This document shows, piece after piece, positions 43,527-51,514 of a stretch of 64,000 nucleotides of DNA. The notes under the pieces were generated by a model that saw only the letters and a list, made by a program, of their open reading frames with translations, did not search any database and was not told the DNA's origin. Where the stretch lies: assembly GCA_964366455.1 (NCBI GenBank), contig CAYISZ010000001.1, forward strand, positions 1 through 64,000. Reading direction: 5' to 3'. The position numbers and the translations under genes were made by a program. Each line of letters starts with the position of its first letter. Positions within the stretch are counted from its first letter, which is position 1. The stretch comes from CAZLQR01 sp964366455. GTDB lineage: Bacteria > Patescibacteriota > Microgenomatia > UBA1406 > GWC2-37-13.

Positions 43527-46049
43527 CTAAACGAGAGTGGCCGTTGATACTTTATCGCCAGCTTGTGAGAATCTCATAAGTATTACCCCTTTTGCGCTAC
43601 GAGATCTTGACGGAATGTCCTTTAATGGTATCTTGACTACCTGTCCTTGTGAGCTGGTGATAATCACTCCATCGTCGCCATCCTGAACGATTTCGACGAA
43701 GGCAATTTTACCCATTTTGTCATCAACTGAGGCTACCTTAACACCTTTTCCTGCGCGATGCTGACCTTTGAAGTTGGATAATTGCGTTTTCTTGCCGACA
43801 CCCTTTTCGCCGATGACAAATAGATTTTGCTTGAACTCCACTGCTCCGAAAGCATGAGCTGCAATGACTGCATTACCGTTTTCTAAAGTAATTCCCTTAA
43901 CACCCATTGAGGATCGTCCAGTTGGTCTGATCTCAGACTCGTTGAACACTATCGCCTTTCCGTCACGTGTGGTTAAAATGACGTGCTTTTTACCGTCTGT
44001 TAGTCCAACCCATAGAAGTTCATCTTTTGCATCTAGTTTAATTGCGACAATTCCGTTGGTTCTTATGTGTGCAAACTGATCAAACGGTGTTTTTTTTACC
44101 GTACCTTCTTTTGTCGACATCAGAACAAATGTTGTGTTAACCATCGGTGAGTCCTTATCGTATGTAAGAAGTGAAGTGATTTTTTCTTCAGGGCGTAGTG
44201 TTACAAGATTTGCTACCGCTTTACCCTTTGAGGTTCTCGTTCCTAATGGAATTTCCCAAACTCGAGTCTGAAATACTCTTCCTTGATTTGAGAAGAAGAG
44301 TATATAGTCGTGAGCCATTGCGGTTTTAACAAAGGCCACATTGTCCGTATCCTTGGTCTCGATTCCCATAACTCCTTTACCACCTCTGTTTTGAACCTTG
44401 AAGGTCTGTCTATCGACCTGCTTGATGTAGCCTTCTTTGGTCATTACAACAATAACCTCTTTATTCTCAATCAGTTGTTCGTCTGTGATTTCGCCCGGTC
44501 TAGACTTAATAACCTTAGTTCGTCTTTCATCACCAAACTTAGCTTTAAGTTCGGTAAGTTCATCTTTAATTACAGCAAGAACCTTAAAGATATCTTTAAG
44601 TAAGCTTTCTAGATAAGCGATTTTTTTCTTAAGTTCCTTAAGTTCTTCTTCAATCTTTGCTCTCTCAAGACCGGTTAGTCTTTTCAACTGCATATCTAAA
44701 ATGGACTGTGCTTGAATATCTGAAAGTTTAAACTTTGTCATTAAGCTTGTCTTTGCTTCTGGCTCTGTCTTGGAGCTTTTGATTACCTTGATTACAGCAT
44801 CTATATTATCCAAGGCAATTAAGTATCCTTCCAAAATATGTGCTCGGGCCATAGCCTGTGCTAGTTCAAACTCTGAGCGCTTTACGATGACCGTTACTCG
44901 GTGCTTAATGTAATGTTCTAAAATGCTCTTCAACCCTAATGTCTGAGGAATACCTTCGACAAGTGCCACTATATTCACAGGGAAAGTTGTCTGAAGTTCA
45001 GTGAACTTAAAAAGATTGTTAAGAACTTTTTTATACGACGCATCTCTCTTCAATTCAATTACTACTCGTATTCCATCTCGATCGGACTCGTCTCTAAGAT
45101 CAGAAATTCCAACCATCTTCTTGTCATTGACTAGATTTGCAATTTTTTCAACTAAATTTGCCTTGTTTACTTGGTATGGTAACTCTGTGATTACGATTGC
45201 CGATCTACCTCGATCGAGTTCTTCTTCCTCAACAACTCCACGAATTAGAACTTTACCGCGGCCAGTCGCATAGACTTCCTGAATTTCTTTTGCTCCATAA
45301 ATGACTCCGTGGGTTGGGAAATCTGGTCCCTTCACATACTCGAGAAGTTCCTCAACAGTTGTTTTGTAAGTAAGACTGTTTATGTCCTTTTTCGCTTCAC
45401 CACTTTGTTTCTTCTTCGCATCGGCTGCAGTTAGAGTCGCTCTATCTACTGTGAAGCAGATTGCATCGATTAACTCAGAAAGATTATGAGGAGGAATCTT
45501 TGTCGCCATTCCGACCGCGATACCTTCTGCACCCATCAAAAGAAGATTCGGAAGTTTTGCAGGAAGAAAAATTGGCTCCTGAAGTCTTCCATCGAAGTTG
45601 TCGATGTAATCAACGGTTTCCTTTTCGATATCCAAAAGCATTTCCTCAGCTATCTTTGCCAACTTTACTTCGGTGTAACGCATCGCGGCGGGGGGATCTC
45701 CGTCGATAGAACCGAAGTTACCCTGTCCTCTTATAAGCGGATAGCGCATTGTGAAGTCCTGCGCCATACGAGCTAATGCTTCGTACACAGGAGAATCTCC
45801 ATGCGGATGGTATTTTCCAAGAACTTCTCCGACAACTGAAGCAGATTTTGAGAATCTTGCACTGTGGTTTAGTCCAAGCTTGTGCATCGCAAAAAGAATT
45901 CTTCTATGTACCGGCTTAAGACCATCGCGAACATCAGGAAGTGCTCGAGACACGATGACAGACATTGCGTAATCCAAGTACGCACGTTTCATCTCCGAGG
46001 CGATCTCGGTTTTGATTACTCCTTTATTGTTAAATCCTTCGTCTGACAT
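43527..46049 (-). CDS. gyrA: DNA gyrase subunit A
   Basis: GyrA cuts and rejoins DNA in the A2B2 gyrase. The 840-aa protein has the active-site tyrosine Y125 in AAMRYTEV, the quinolone-region KYHPHGDSPVYE (79-90), and the C-terminal domain with the GyrA-box variant QNRGGKGVMG that wraps DNA. Repeated propeller blades follow (GKAVANLVTLRPEEKIT, GRSSMGVKGITLENGNAVI). It lies downstream of ppa and gyrB in the same direction. A repeat-rich gap (46061-46137) separates it from ppa. Confidence 0.96.
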   Translation of the reverse strand: MSDEGFNNKGVIKTEIASEMKRAYLDYAMSVIVSRALPDVRDGLKPVHRRILFAMHKLGLNHSARFSKSASVVGEVLGKYHPHGDSPVYEALARMAQDFTMRYPLIRGQGNFGSIDGDPPAAMRYTEVKLAKIAEEMLLDIEKETVDYIDNFDGRLQEPIFLPAKLPNLLLMGAEGIAVGMATKIPPHNLSELIDAICFTVDRATLTAADAKKKQSGEAKKDINSLTYKTTVEELLEYVKGPDFPTHGVIYGAKEIQEVYATGRGKVLIRGVVEEEELDRGRSAIVITELPYQVNKANLVEKIANLVNDKKMVGISDLRDESDRDGIRVVIELKRDASYKKVLNNLFKFTELQTTFPVNIVALVEGIPQTLGLKSILEHYIKHRVTVIVKRSEFELAQAMARAHILEGYLIALDNIDAVIKVIKSSKTEPEAKTSLMTKFKLSDIQAQSILDMQLKRLTGLERAKIEEELKELKKKIAYLESLLKDIFKVLAVIKDELTELKAKFGDERRTKVIKSRPGEITDEQLIENKEVIVVMTKEGYIKQVDRQTFKVQNRGGKGVMGIETKDTDNVAFVKTAMAHDYILFFSNQGRVFQTRVWEIPLGTRTSKGKAVANLVTLRPEEKITSLLTYDKDSPMVNTTFVLMSTKEGTVKKTPFDQFAHIRTNGIVAIKLDAKDELLWVGLTDGKKHVILTTRDGKAIVFNESEIRPTGRSSMGVKGITLENGNAVIAAHAFGAVEFKQNLFVIGEKGVGKKTQLSNFKGQHRAGKGVKVASVDDKMGKIAFVEIVQDGDDGVIITSSQGQVVKIPLKDIPSRSRSAKGVILMRFSQAGDKVSTATLV

Positions 46050-46060
46050 GTCTGTAATTA

Positions 46061-46137
46061 GATTTGAAATTTAAAATTCGAAATTTGAAATCAATTTGAA
46101 ATGTTTAAAAATTAAAAACTTCAAATTAAAAATTAAC
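46061..46137. repeat. AAATTTGAAATTCG-type repeat, copy upstream of gyrA
   Basis: This stretch holds TTGAAAT/AAATTCG units and then CAATTTGAAATGTTTAAAAA. A closely matching copy of about 75 bp lies at 54793-54887. Both copies sit directly between the stop of one gene and the ATG of the next, 5' of gyrA and of the protease gene. Confidence 0.7.
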
Positions 46138-46139
46138 TA

Positions 46140-46655
46140 TTACTTCATTGATTTTTTTATTGCTGCAATTGCCGCATCTTTACCCAAGAAATCTTTGGTC
46201 TTGACCCATTTGTTTGGTTCAAGATCTTTATAGTGATCGAAATAGTGTTTTATTTTATTTTTTACTATCTCATCTAACTGATCCACGCTGTCGATGTGTG
46301 CATGAAATGGGTCGGCTTTTTTGGAAGGAAGCGCGATTATCTTGGTATCGACACCTGCCTCATCCTCCATTTCTAACATTCCAATAACTCGGGCCTCGAT
46401 TCCTACTCCAGGATGAAGTGGTTGAGGGGTAATTACCAAAACATCTAGTGGATCGCCGTCCTCACCATGAGTGCTCGGGACGAATCCATAATTTGCTGGG
46501 AAGGCCATGGTTGTGTAAGCAAAACGATCAACCATCACCATCTCGTTGTCCTTATCTACCTCATACTTAATGTAAGATCCCTCTGGAATCTCGATAACAA
46601 CCATAATCTCACCCTTCATTGGGTCTTTACCTGCCGAAAGTTTAGAAATATTCAT
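46140..46655 (-). CDS. ppa: Inorganic pyrophosphatase (family I)
   Basis: The 171-aa protein splits pyrophosphate into two phosphates with Mg2+, pulling biosynthetic reactions forward. The signature DGDPLDVLVI carries the metal-binding aspartates, with PANYGFVPST and KVDKDNE-like basic/acidic residues in the N-terminal half (KYEVDKDNEMV). Length and motifs fit the bacterial hexameric enzyme. It lies between gyrB (21-nt gap) and gyrA, an arrangement that suggests one transcript. Glycosyltransferase and tRNA-ligase reactions in this cell all release its substrate. Confidence 0.95.
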   Translation of the reverse strand: MNISKLSAGKDPMKGEIMVVIEIPEGSYIKYEVDKDNEMVMVDRFAYTTMAFPANYGFVPSTHGEDGDPLDVLVITPQPLHPGVGIEARVIGMLEMEDEAGVDTKIIALPSKKADPFHAHIDSVDQLDEIVKNKIKHYFDHYKDLEPNKWVKTKDFLGKDAAIAAIKKSMK

Positions 46656-46676
46656 ATATTTTTAGAAAATTTATAA

Positions 46677-48599
46677 TTAGAAATCAAGATTTGCTAACTT
46701 AGCGTGCGTAACAATAAATTTCTTTCTTGGAGGAACCTCATCACCCATCAACATTGTAAATACATGATCCGCTTCAGTCGCGTCCTCAATGTTCACCTGC
46801 TTTAAGATTCTGTTATCTGGATTCATTGTTGTTTCCCATAGTTGCTCTGCATTCATCTCTCCTAGACCTTTGTATCGTTGAACGATCGCATTTTCACCCA
46901 TTGTTTTTAGCGCCGCATCACGCTCTTCGGGAGTAAAGGCGTACGCGATTTTTTTACCAAACTGAATTTTAAATAAAGGTGGTTGGGCGATATAAAGATG
47001 GCCTTTGAAAATAATATCTGCTAAATGTCTAAAGAAAAAGGTTAAAAGCAGTGTTCGGATATGCTCTCCGTCTACATCCGCGTCGGTCATTATGCAGATT
47101 TTATGATAGCGAAGCTTTTGATAGTCGATGTTTTCTCCAATTCCCATTCCAAGTGCGATAACTAGATCTTTTAATTCTTTAAACGCCAGAACTTTATCAA
47201 GATACGCTCTCTCGGTGTTTAGAACCTTTCCTCTAAGTGGCAAAATTGCCTGAAACTTACGATTTCGGCCTTGTTTGGCTGTACCACCTGCCGAGTTACC
47301 CTCGACAAGGAAAAGTTCTGATTTTGCAGGGTCTTTTTCGGAGCAGTCAGCTAGTTTACCTGGGAGCGTGGCTCCTTCTAAGGCTCCTTTTCGAAGCACT
47401 GCGTCTTTTGCTGCCTTTGCCGCCAAACGTGCCTTCTGAGCTAAAAGAATTCTTGAAAGAATGTCTCTTCCAATTCTTGGATTCTCCTCTAAAAAGACGT
47501 CTAGATGTTCTCCTACTGTTTGTTGTACCAATGTCTGAATCTCTGAGTTTCCCAACTTGGTCTTTGTCTGACCCTCAAACTGAAGATTTGTGGACGGCAT
47601 CTTTACGTAGACGATTGCCGATAGTCCCTCTTTCGTGTCCTCTCCAGTTAAAGGATCTTTAAGGTCCTTTTCACTAAGAATGCTTTTTGCGTAGCTGTTT
47701 ATGGACTTGGTAAGCGCAATCCTGAATCCCGTCAGATGCGTTCCACCTTCTTGAGTGTTAATGACGTTTACAAAGGACATAACGTGCTCGTTTATCGAGT
47801 CGTTGTACTGGATGGCTACCTCAAGCTCCTTGTCATCGACCTGACGCTTTAGATAGATAGCATCATGTACGACTTTTTTGCCTCTATTGATGTCTCGAAG
47901 AAGCGACAGGATTCCTCCGTCAAAGTAGTAGGCAACCTTATCGTTGGTTTTTTTGTTTTCTACCTTAAACGAAACATTGTTAATTAGGTAGGCACGTTCT
48001 TTAACCTGTTTTTTGAAGTTTCCGTAGTGAATTTCTACGGTTTCCTTAAAGATTTCTGGATCTGGGAGGAAGGATACACCGGTTCCCTGGCTGTACGGGA
48101 AGTTCATCATTGAGTCCTTTACCTTTTTGACGGGACCCATCGGAACGCCTCTTTTGTATTCTTGTCTGTAAAGAATGCCCTCACGCTTAACCTCGACAAT
48201 CAAGTGCTCGGAAAGTGCATTAACCACCGATGCTCCGACTCCGTGAAGTCCTCCTGAGACTTTGTATGCTGAGGTTGTGAACTTTCCTCCTGCATGAAGC
48301 TTGGTCATAACCAGCTCAAGAGCTGATGTTTTATGCTTTGCGTTGGTCTCGACAGGAATTCCTCGACCATCGTCAAAGACTGTGAGATAGTTGTTCTCTT
48401 GAATGGTTACGTAGATGTTTTTACAGAAGCCTGCGAGTGATTCATCGATTGCGTTATCTAGAATTTCTTGGAGACAGTGGTTAACTCCTGTCTGGGAAGT
48501 GGAGCCGATATACATGCCGGGGCGCTTTCTGACGGGCTCTAACCCTTCTAGAACAACGATGGATTCTGCGCTATATTTCGGTGTATCTGATTTAGCCAT
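46677..48599 (-). CDS. gyrB: DNA gyrase subunit B
   Basis: GyrB supplies the ATPase of gyrase. The 640-aa protein has the GHKL ATP-binding motifs NAIDESLAGFC, FDDGRGIPV and GGLHGVGASVVNALS, then the TOPRIM region LFLVEGNSAGGTAKQGR, PLRGKVLNTERA and MTDADVDGEHIRTLLLTF. The C-terminal QRYKGLGEMNAEQLWETTM is also present, so the protein is complete. It has its own leaderless promoter. The gyrB-ppa-gyrA series follows, likely on the same transcript. Confidence 0.97.
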   Translation of the reverse strand: MAKSDTPKYSAESIVVLEGLEPVRKRPGMYIGSTSQTGVNHCLQEILDNAIDESLAGFCKNIYVTIQENNYLTVFDDGRGIPVETNAKHKTSALELVMTKLHAGGKFTTSAYKVSGGLHGVGASVVNALSEHLIVEVKREGILYRQEYKRGVPMGPVKKVKDSMMNFPYSQGTGVSFLPDPEIFKETVEIHYGNFKKQVKERAYLINNVSFKVENKKTNDKVAYYFDGGILSLLRDINRGKKVVHDAIYLKRQVDDKELEVAIQYNDSINEHVMSFVNVINTQEGGTHLTGFRIALTKSINSYAKSILSEKDLKDPLTGEDTKEGLSAIVYVKMPSTNLQFEGQTKTKLGNSEIQTLVQQTVGEHLDVFLEENPRIGRDILSRILLAQKARLAAKAAKDAVLRKGALEGATLPGKLADCSEKDPAKSELFLVEGNSAGGTAKQGRNRKFQAILPLRGKVLNTERAYLDKVLAFKELKDLVIALGMGIGENIDYQKLRYHKICIMTDADVDGEHIRTLLLTFFFRHLADIIFKGHLYIAQPPLFKIQFGKKIAYAFTPEERDAALKTMGENAIVQRYKGLGEMNAEQLWETTMNPDNRILKQVNIEDATEADHVFTMLMGDEVPPRKKFIVTHAKLANLDF

Positions 48600-48607
48600 T
48601 AGGATTA

Positions 48608-48636
48608 ATTGTACATGAATTTTCGTGGCTAGTCTA
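48608..48636 (-). promoter_or_regulatory. Sigma70 promoter, leaderless start of gyrB
   Basis: TAGACT (48631-48636), 17 bp and TACAAT (48608-48613) are followed by 8 nt and the ATG at 48599. Confidence 0.6.
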
Positions 48637-48652
48637 GCTTAAATGTAGGCAT

Positions 48653-48677
48653 AAAAAAACCCCCCGGATTTCGGGGG
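48653..48677 (-). terminator. Rho-independent terminator of the rplJ-rplL operon
   Basis: On the minus strand a CCCCCG/CGGGGG stem with a 5-nt loop is followed by seven T. It lies after the rplL stop at 48734 and before the gyrB promoter. Confidence 0.9.
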
Positions 48678-48697
48678 ATTTAAAAATTTCTTTTTGG

Positions 48698-48717
48698 ATC
48701 CCGATTTTCATCGGGAT
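48698..48717. repeat. Palindromic element after rplL
   Basis: ATCCCGAT and ATCGGGAT form a perfect 8-bp stem with a TTTC loop. It has no T-run and lies between the rplL stop and the terminator, so it could protect the mRNA end or be a short palindromic repeat. Confidence 0.6.
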
Positions 48718-48733
48718 TTCGCTTAAATAATTC

Positions 48734-49120
48734 TTATTTAAGCTCAACTTTAGCACCTGCTGCTTCAAGTTTCTTCTTTGCCTCTTCTGCTGGATCTTTT
48801 TTGACATCCTTTAGAATTTCTTGTGGTGCTGATTCAGCAACCTTTTTCGCTTCCATCAATCCTAGTTGAGGATTGATCTCTCGAAGTGCTTTAATGACAC
48901 CAAGTTTGTTGTCTCCTGCTGCTGTAAGAACTACGGTAAACGAGGTTTTTTCTTCAACTTCCTCAGCTGGTGCTGCTGCGCCTGCTGGAGCTGCTGCTGC
49001 TGCCATTGCGGTGACACCAAACTTTTCTTCTAAGTAAGAAGCTAATTCAGCTACCTCAACGACTGTAAGTCCCTCGATTTGTTCTGCGATTTTTTTTGTT
49101 TTATCTGATAATTCTGCCAT
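48734..49120 (-). CDS. rplL: Ribosomal protein L7/L12
   Basis: The 128-aa stalk protein binds L10 through its N-terminal domain (VEVAELASYLEEKFGV), has an Ala/Pro-rich hinge (AAAAAPAGAAAPAEEVEE) and a C-terminal factor-binding domain (FTVVLTAAGDNKLGVIKALR and GLMEAKKVAESAPQEIL). It recruits elongation factors to the ribosome. Its Shine-Dalgarno sequence is the strongest in the window, which fits the need for several copies per L10. The gene ends before a clear terminator. Confidence 0.97.
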   Translation of the reverse strand: MAELSDKTKKIAEQIEGLTVVEVAELASYLEEKFGVTAMAAAAAPAGAAAPAEEVEEKTSFTVVLTAAGDNKLGVIKALREINPQLGLMEAKKVAESAPQEILKDVKKDPAEEAKKKLEAAGAKVELK

Positions 49121-49127
49121 GTATGTG

Positions 49128-49136
49128 TCACCTCCC
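49128..49136 (-). promoter_or_regulatory. Strong Shine-Dalgarno sequence of rplL
   Basis: GGGAGGTGA lies 7 nt before the ATG. It is the only near-perfect ribosome-binding site I found and contrasts with the leaderless genes around it. Confidence 0.85.
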
Positions 49137-49147
49137 TTCGTTCGGAT

Positions 49148-49207
49148 TAATAAATTAGTCCGTTAATGTGTTAATGAGTTAACGCGTTAACCCGTGAACT
49201 CCTGAAC
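49148..49207. repeat. GTTAAC-type repeat between rplJ and rplL
   Basis: CCGTTAATGTGTTAATGAG, then GTTAACGCGTTAACCCGTGAACT. Same family as 42541-42612. It fills the gap between the two ribosomal protein genes. Confidence 0.65.
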
Positions 49208-49217
49208 TGTTTAATAA

Positions 49218-49757
49218 TTAATTAGCTTGCTTTGCTCGCTCTTTAAGTACGAGTGTTAATTTAGAAATATTGAACTTCATTGCATAGACCAATTTGCTCG
49301 ATGGTGACTTCAGTCCACCGATCAGTTTTGCGATCAACTCTGCCTTGGATGGAAGAACCGCAATTTTCTGAAGCTCTTCTCCAAGATACATTGATTTATC
49401 CAAGATTCCAATTTTGAAAGAAACGGTTGTATCTTTCTTTGCGAATGTCTGAAATGCTTTCAAACCCTTTGCATAGTCTTCCCCAAGGGTTAGAACTGCT
49501 GTGCTCTCAGTAAGAGGAAATATTTTGGTTACTAATTCTTGTAGCTCTTTTTTAGACTTAGCTTGAGTCTGAAGAGCTTTCTGAAGAAGAGTGTTTTTAA
49601 CAACTCTTATCTTTGATTCTTGTTCTTTTAGACCATGTCGAAGTTCTTCAAGAGCTTTATGCTTAGTTTTTTCGTACTTGATAAGTGCAAAGTTTGGAGC
49701 ACTGTTCAAAAGCTGAACGAGAGATTCTACCTGAGTTTTTTTTGTTTGATTTGCCAT
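49218..49757 (-). CDS. rplJ: Ribosomal protein L10
   Basis: The 179-aa protein anchors the L7/L12 stalk to 23S rRNA. The N-terminal domain has NFALIKYEKTKHKALEELRH and IRVVKNTLLQKALQ, and the C-terminal helix (KFNISKLTLVLKERAKQAN) would bind L7/L12 dimers. It is the first gene of the rplJ-rplL operon. Its leader carries a promoter and a nested hairpin that fits the autoregulatory L10 leader idea. Length is normal for the family. Confidence 0.94.
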   Translation of the reverse strand: MANQTKKTQVESLVQLLNSAPNFALIKYEKTKHKALEELRHGLKEQESKIRVVKNTLLQKALQTQAKSKKELQELVTKIFPLTESTAVLTLGEDYAKGLKAFQTFAKKDTTVSFKIGILDKSMYLGEELQKIAVLPSKAELIAKLIGGLKSPSSKLVYAMKFNISKLTLVLKERAKQAN

Positions 49758-49837
49758 AAATATTCACTGCTTAGGAACTTTTTTATTTCGGTAATCCGAA
49801 AACCTAAGGTCTTTGTGAAACGCGAAGCTCTATTATA
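49758..49837 (-). promoter_or_regulatory. rplJ promoter and structured leader, candidate L10 autoregulatory site
   Basis: TATAAT (49832-49837) lies about 75 nt before the ATG, an unusually long leader here. The leader folds into an outer stem CTTAGG/CCTAAG (49770-49775 with 49803-49808) enclosing TTTCGG/CCGAAA (49786-49791 with 49796-49801) with a TAAT loop and an asymmetric A/T-rich internal loop. Known L10 leaders bind the L10(L12)4 complex through a stem with internal loops; this is a match in position and general shape only. Confidence 0.55.
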
Positions 49838-49855
49838 CCAAATGGAATATCTGAT

Positions 49856-50173
49856 TTAAAGGTCTCCGAGTAATTCTTTTAGTGATTTTGGTTCATTGTC
49901 TCCTGAACCACCTTTTTTCTTTGATTTGTTGCCTCCAGCTTTCTGCATGGTCACGGCTAGTTGTTGTTTCTTTTGGAAGCTCTCAACTCGTCCCTTGGTA
50001 TCGATGAATTTGTGCTCACCCGTAAAGTAAGGATGACACTTAGAACAAACATCAATTGAGATGCTTGGCTTCAAAGACTTAGTTTTGAAAACATTTCCGC
50101 ATGAGCAGGAAACTGTAGCTTCAATAAATTCTGGATGAATACTTTTTTGCATAGGTGTGATCGCTTGTAACAT
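49856..50173 (-). CDS. rpmE: Ribosomal protein L31 with charged C-terminal extension
   Basis: The core has IHPEFIEATVSCSCGNVF and VCSKCHPYFTGEHKFIDTKG, keeping the CxC and CxxC cysteines of the zinc-binding C+ form. Residues from about 75 on (VTMQKAGGNKSKKKGGSGDN and the LGDL end) form a basic extension that ordinary L31 (about 70 aa) lacks. ATG 50173 is used; ATG 50152 (MQKSIHPEF) fits the usual N-terminus of L31 better and may be the true start. TATAAT ends 14 nt before 50173. Confidence 0.9.
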   Translation of the reverse strand: MLQAITPMQKSIHPEFIEATVSCSCGNVFKTKSLKPSISIDVCSKCHPYFTGEHKFIDTKGRVESFQKKQQLAVTMQKAGGNKSKKKGGSGDNEPKSLKELLGDL

Positions 50174-50202
50174 AGAAGCAAGAACTAATTATAGCAGAAA
50201 AA

Positions 50203-51000
50203 TTAAGCTTTGGTAGCTATCTTCCTTCCTCGACCAAGTACTTTTAATTGAGCGGGTTCCAATCTAATGTCTGGATCGGCTGACACCAAATCACTGATAA
50301 AAGTTTTGTATGCGACAGCTCCCTTTCTTGACAATTGACCAATATCATAAGGTATCCTTTCTCCCCCGTTTCTTTCAAATAACGTATATCCAAAACGTGC
50401 AAATGCTGGATCTAAGTCAGCGAAATGATTAACTAGTACGTCATTTACCACAACAGCGGGTATTCCGTGGTTAATTCCTGCCTGTACTTGTGGCAATTCT
50501 TCCCAAAATCTACCGTTATTCAACTGAACGCTAAAGTCGTCATCAACAAATTTTCTAAAAATTGAATCATGGGATGAAAATAATTGACGGTAAAGAATAC
50601 TATGGCCATTATTGGTACCTGGCCACGCCGTCCTAAACGGTACGGTTAACGCAACTCCAACACATAGTTCAAAAAGATCTCTCAGTTCAGCTTCACTAAA
50701 ATGTGTATGCGCCCATTCCCTTGCTTTGGAACGTTTTTCTTCAAGGTCGCTTTTGCTTTCGCCATGTCTATGTAACATTTCACTCAGAGTTGGTGTTACT
50801 TCTAGCGCCTGTCCGTCCAGACTCGATAGTACATGCCAAAAAGCTCCACGCTGTAAATCGCCAAACAATCTCAGCACGTCTTTATCGATCGGTTGTTCCC
50901 CACGTCTGTCGATATAACTCCAAGGGAAAGCCCTCACTCCGTCTGCAACCGACGGTTTTACGACCTCAGTATCATATGTGAAGTGTTCAGCTCGTATCAT
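50203..51000 (-). CDS. Conserved-looking hypothetical protein, unknown function
   Basis: I do not recognise this 265-aa soluble protein. It has no signal peptide or membrane segment. Visible parts are a basic-acidic helix region (SDLEEKRSKAREWAHTHFSE, ELRDLFELCVGVAL), then FRTAWPGTNNGHSILYRQL and GFWEELPQVQAG-like segments, and a basic C-terminus ending GRGRKIATKA. No catalytic motif stands out. It has the best-matching promoter in the window and is transcribed alone between prfA/nudix and rpmE. Its base composition is somewhat richer in G+C than its neighbours, which could point to a different history. Confidence 0.65.
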   Translation of the reverse strand: MIRAEHFTYDTEVVKPSVADGVRAFPWSYIDRRGEQPIDKDVLRLFGDLQRGAFWHVLSSLDGQALEVTPTLSEMLHRHGESKSDLEEKRSKAREWAHTHFSEAELRDLFELCVGVALTVPFRTAWPGTNNGHSILYRQLFSSHDSIFRKFVDDDFSVQLNNGRFWEELPQVQAGINHGIPAVVVNDVLVNHFADLDPAFARFGYTLFERNGGERIPYDIGQLSRKGAVAYKTFISDLVSADPDIRLEPAQLKVLGRGRKIATKA

Positions 51001-51009
51001 AACGTGGGT

Positions 51010-51038
51010 ATCATAGTTATATTTGACAGCTTTGTCAA
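51010..51038 (-). promoter_or_regulatory. Strong sigma70 promoter of the 50203-51000 gene
   Basis: A perfect TTGACA (51033-51038), a 17-bp spacer and TATGAT (51010-51015) are followed by 9 nt and the ATG at 51000. The transcript should have a leader of no more than about 2 nt. Confidence 0.75.
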
Positions 51039-51066
51039 ACTAGTCGGGTTTTAAAATAGAAGAAAT

Positions 51067-51513
51067 TCAGGCTGCGTATTTCTTTTTGTACTCCTGAATC
51101 GTTTGGTAGTGGTCGAAGGCAAAGTCTTTCTCCAAAGGTAAGGCGTCTAGACTAAACCACTTAACCTCTGTGCTTTCTGAGTCTGCTTCTCCAGTCTGTC
51201 CTAGTGGTTTAACAATGTAGATGAAGGCTACATTTTGTCTGTCTTCTTGGGGGCGGTTTGGATTATCAATTATGGTATATAGATTTTCAACCGTTACATC
51301 GTACCCTGTTTCCTCCTTTACTTCTCGTACAACTGCTTCCTCAGCGGTTTCATCTCGATCCAAGAATCCACCTGGGAAGGCGTATTTACCACCGTTTGTT
51401 AAATGCTCGGCTCTTTTAATAAGAAGAATTTTGTTTTTATCTACAACAAGTGCGTCAACAACCACATGGCGCTGATTGCCTGTTCCACCATCTTCAAACG
51501 TGCATGTAAGCAT
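51067..51513 (-). CDS. Nudix hydrolase
   Basis: I start at ATG 51513, 1 nt after the prfA stop; the frame is open further up but runs inside prfA. The 148-aa protein has a complete Nudix box, G49-x5-E55-x7-R63-E64-x2-E67-E68-x-G70, starting at AFPGGFLDRDETAEEA. Nudix enzymes cleave nucleoside diphosphates linked to another group, such as oxidised nucleotides, NDP-sugars or ADP-ribose. The N-terminal VVVDALVVDKNKILLIKRAE is typical of the ADP-ribose/NADH-type subgroup. It is coupled to the release factor gene. Confidence 0.85.
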   Translation of the reverse strand: MLTCTFEDGGTGNQRHVVVDALVVDKNKILLIKRAEHLTNGGKYAFPGGFLDRDETAEEAVVREVKEETGYDVTVENLYTIIDNPNRPQEDRQNVAFIYIVKPLGQTGEADSESTEVKWFSLDALPLEKDFAFDHYQTIQEYKKKYAA

Positions 51514-51514
51514 A

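Noticed and set aside
45461..45776. Two overlapping open frames opposite gyrA
   Set aside because: Antisense shadows of the highly conserved GyrA N-terminal region.
46061..46137. A/T-rich repeat near gyrA/gyrB as a replication origin
   Set aside because: No DnaA-box cluster, dnaA or dnaN nearby, and the same repeat occurs at 54793-54887 and partly inside a gene.
47237..47662. 141-aa open frame opposite gyrB
   Set aside because: It lies wholly antisense to conserved GyrB sequence, has no promoter or family motif and low-complexity composition.
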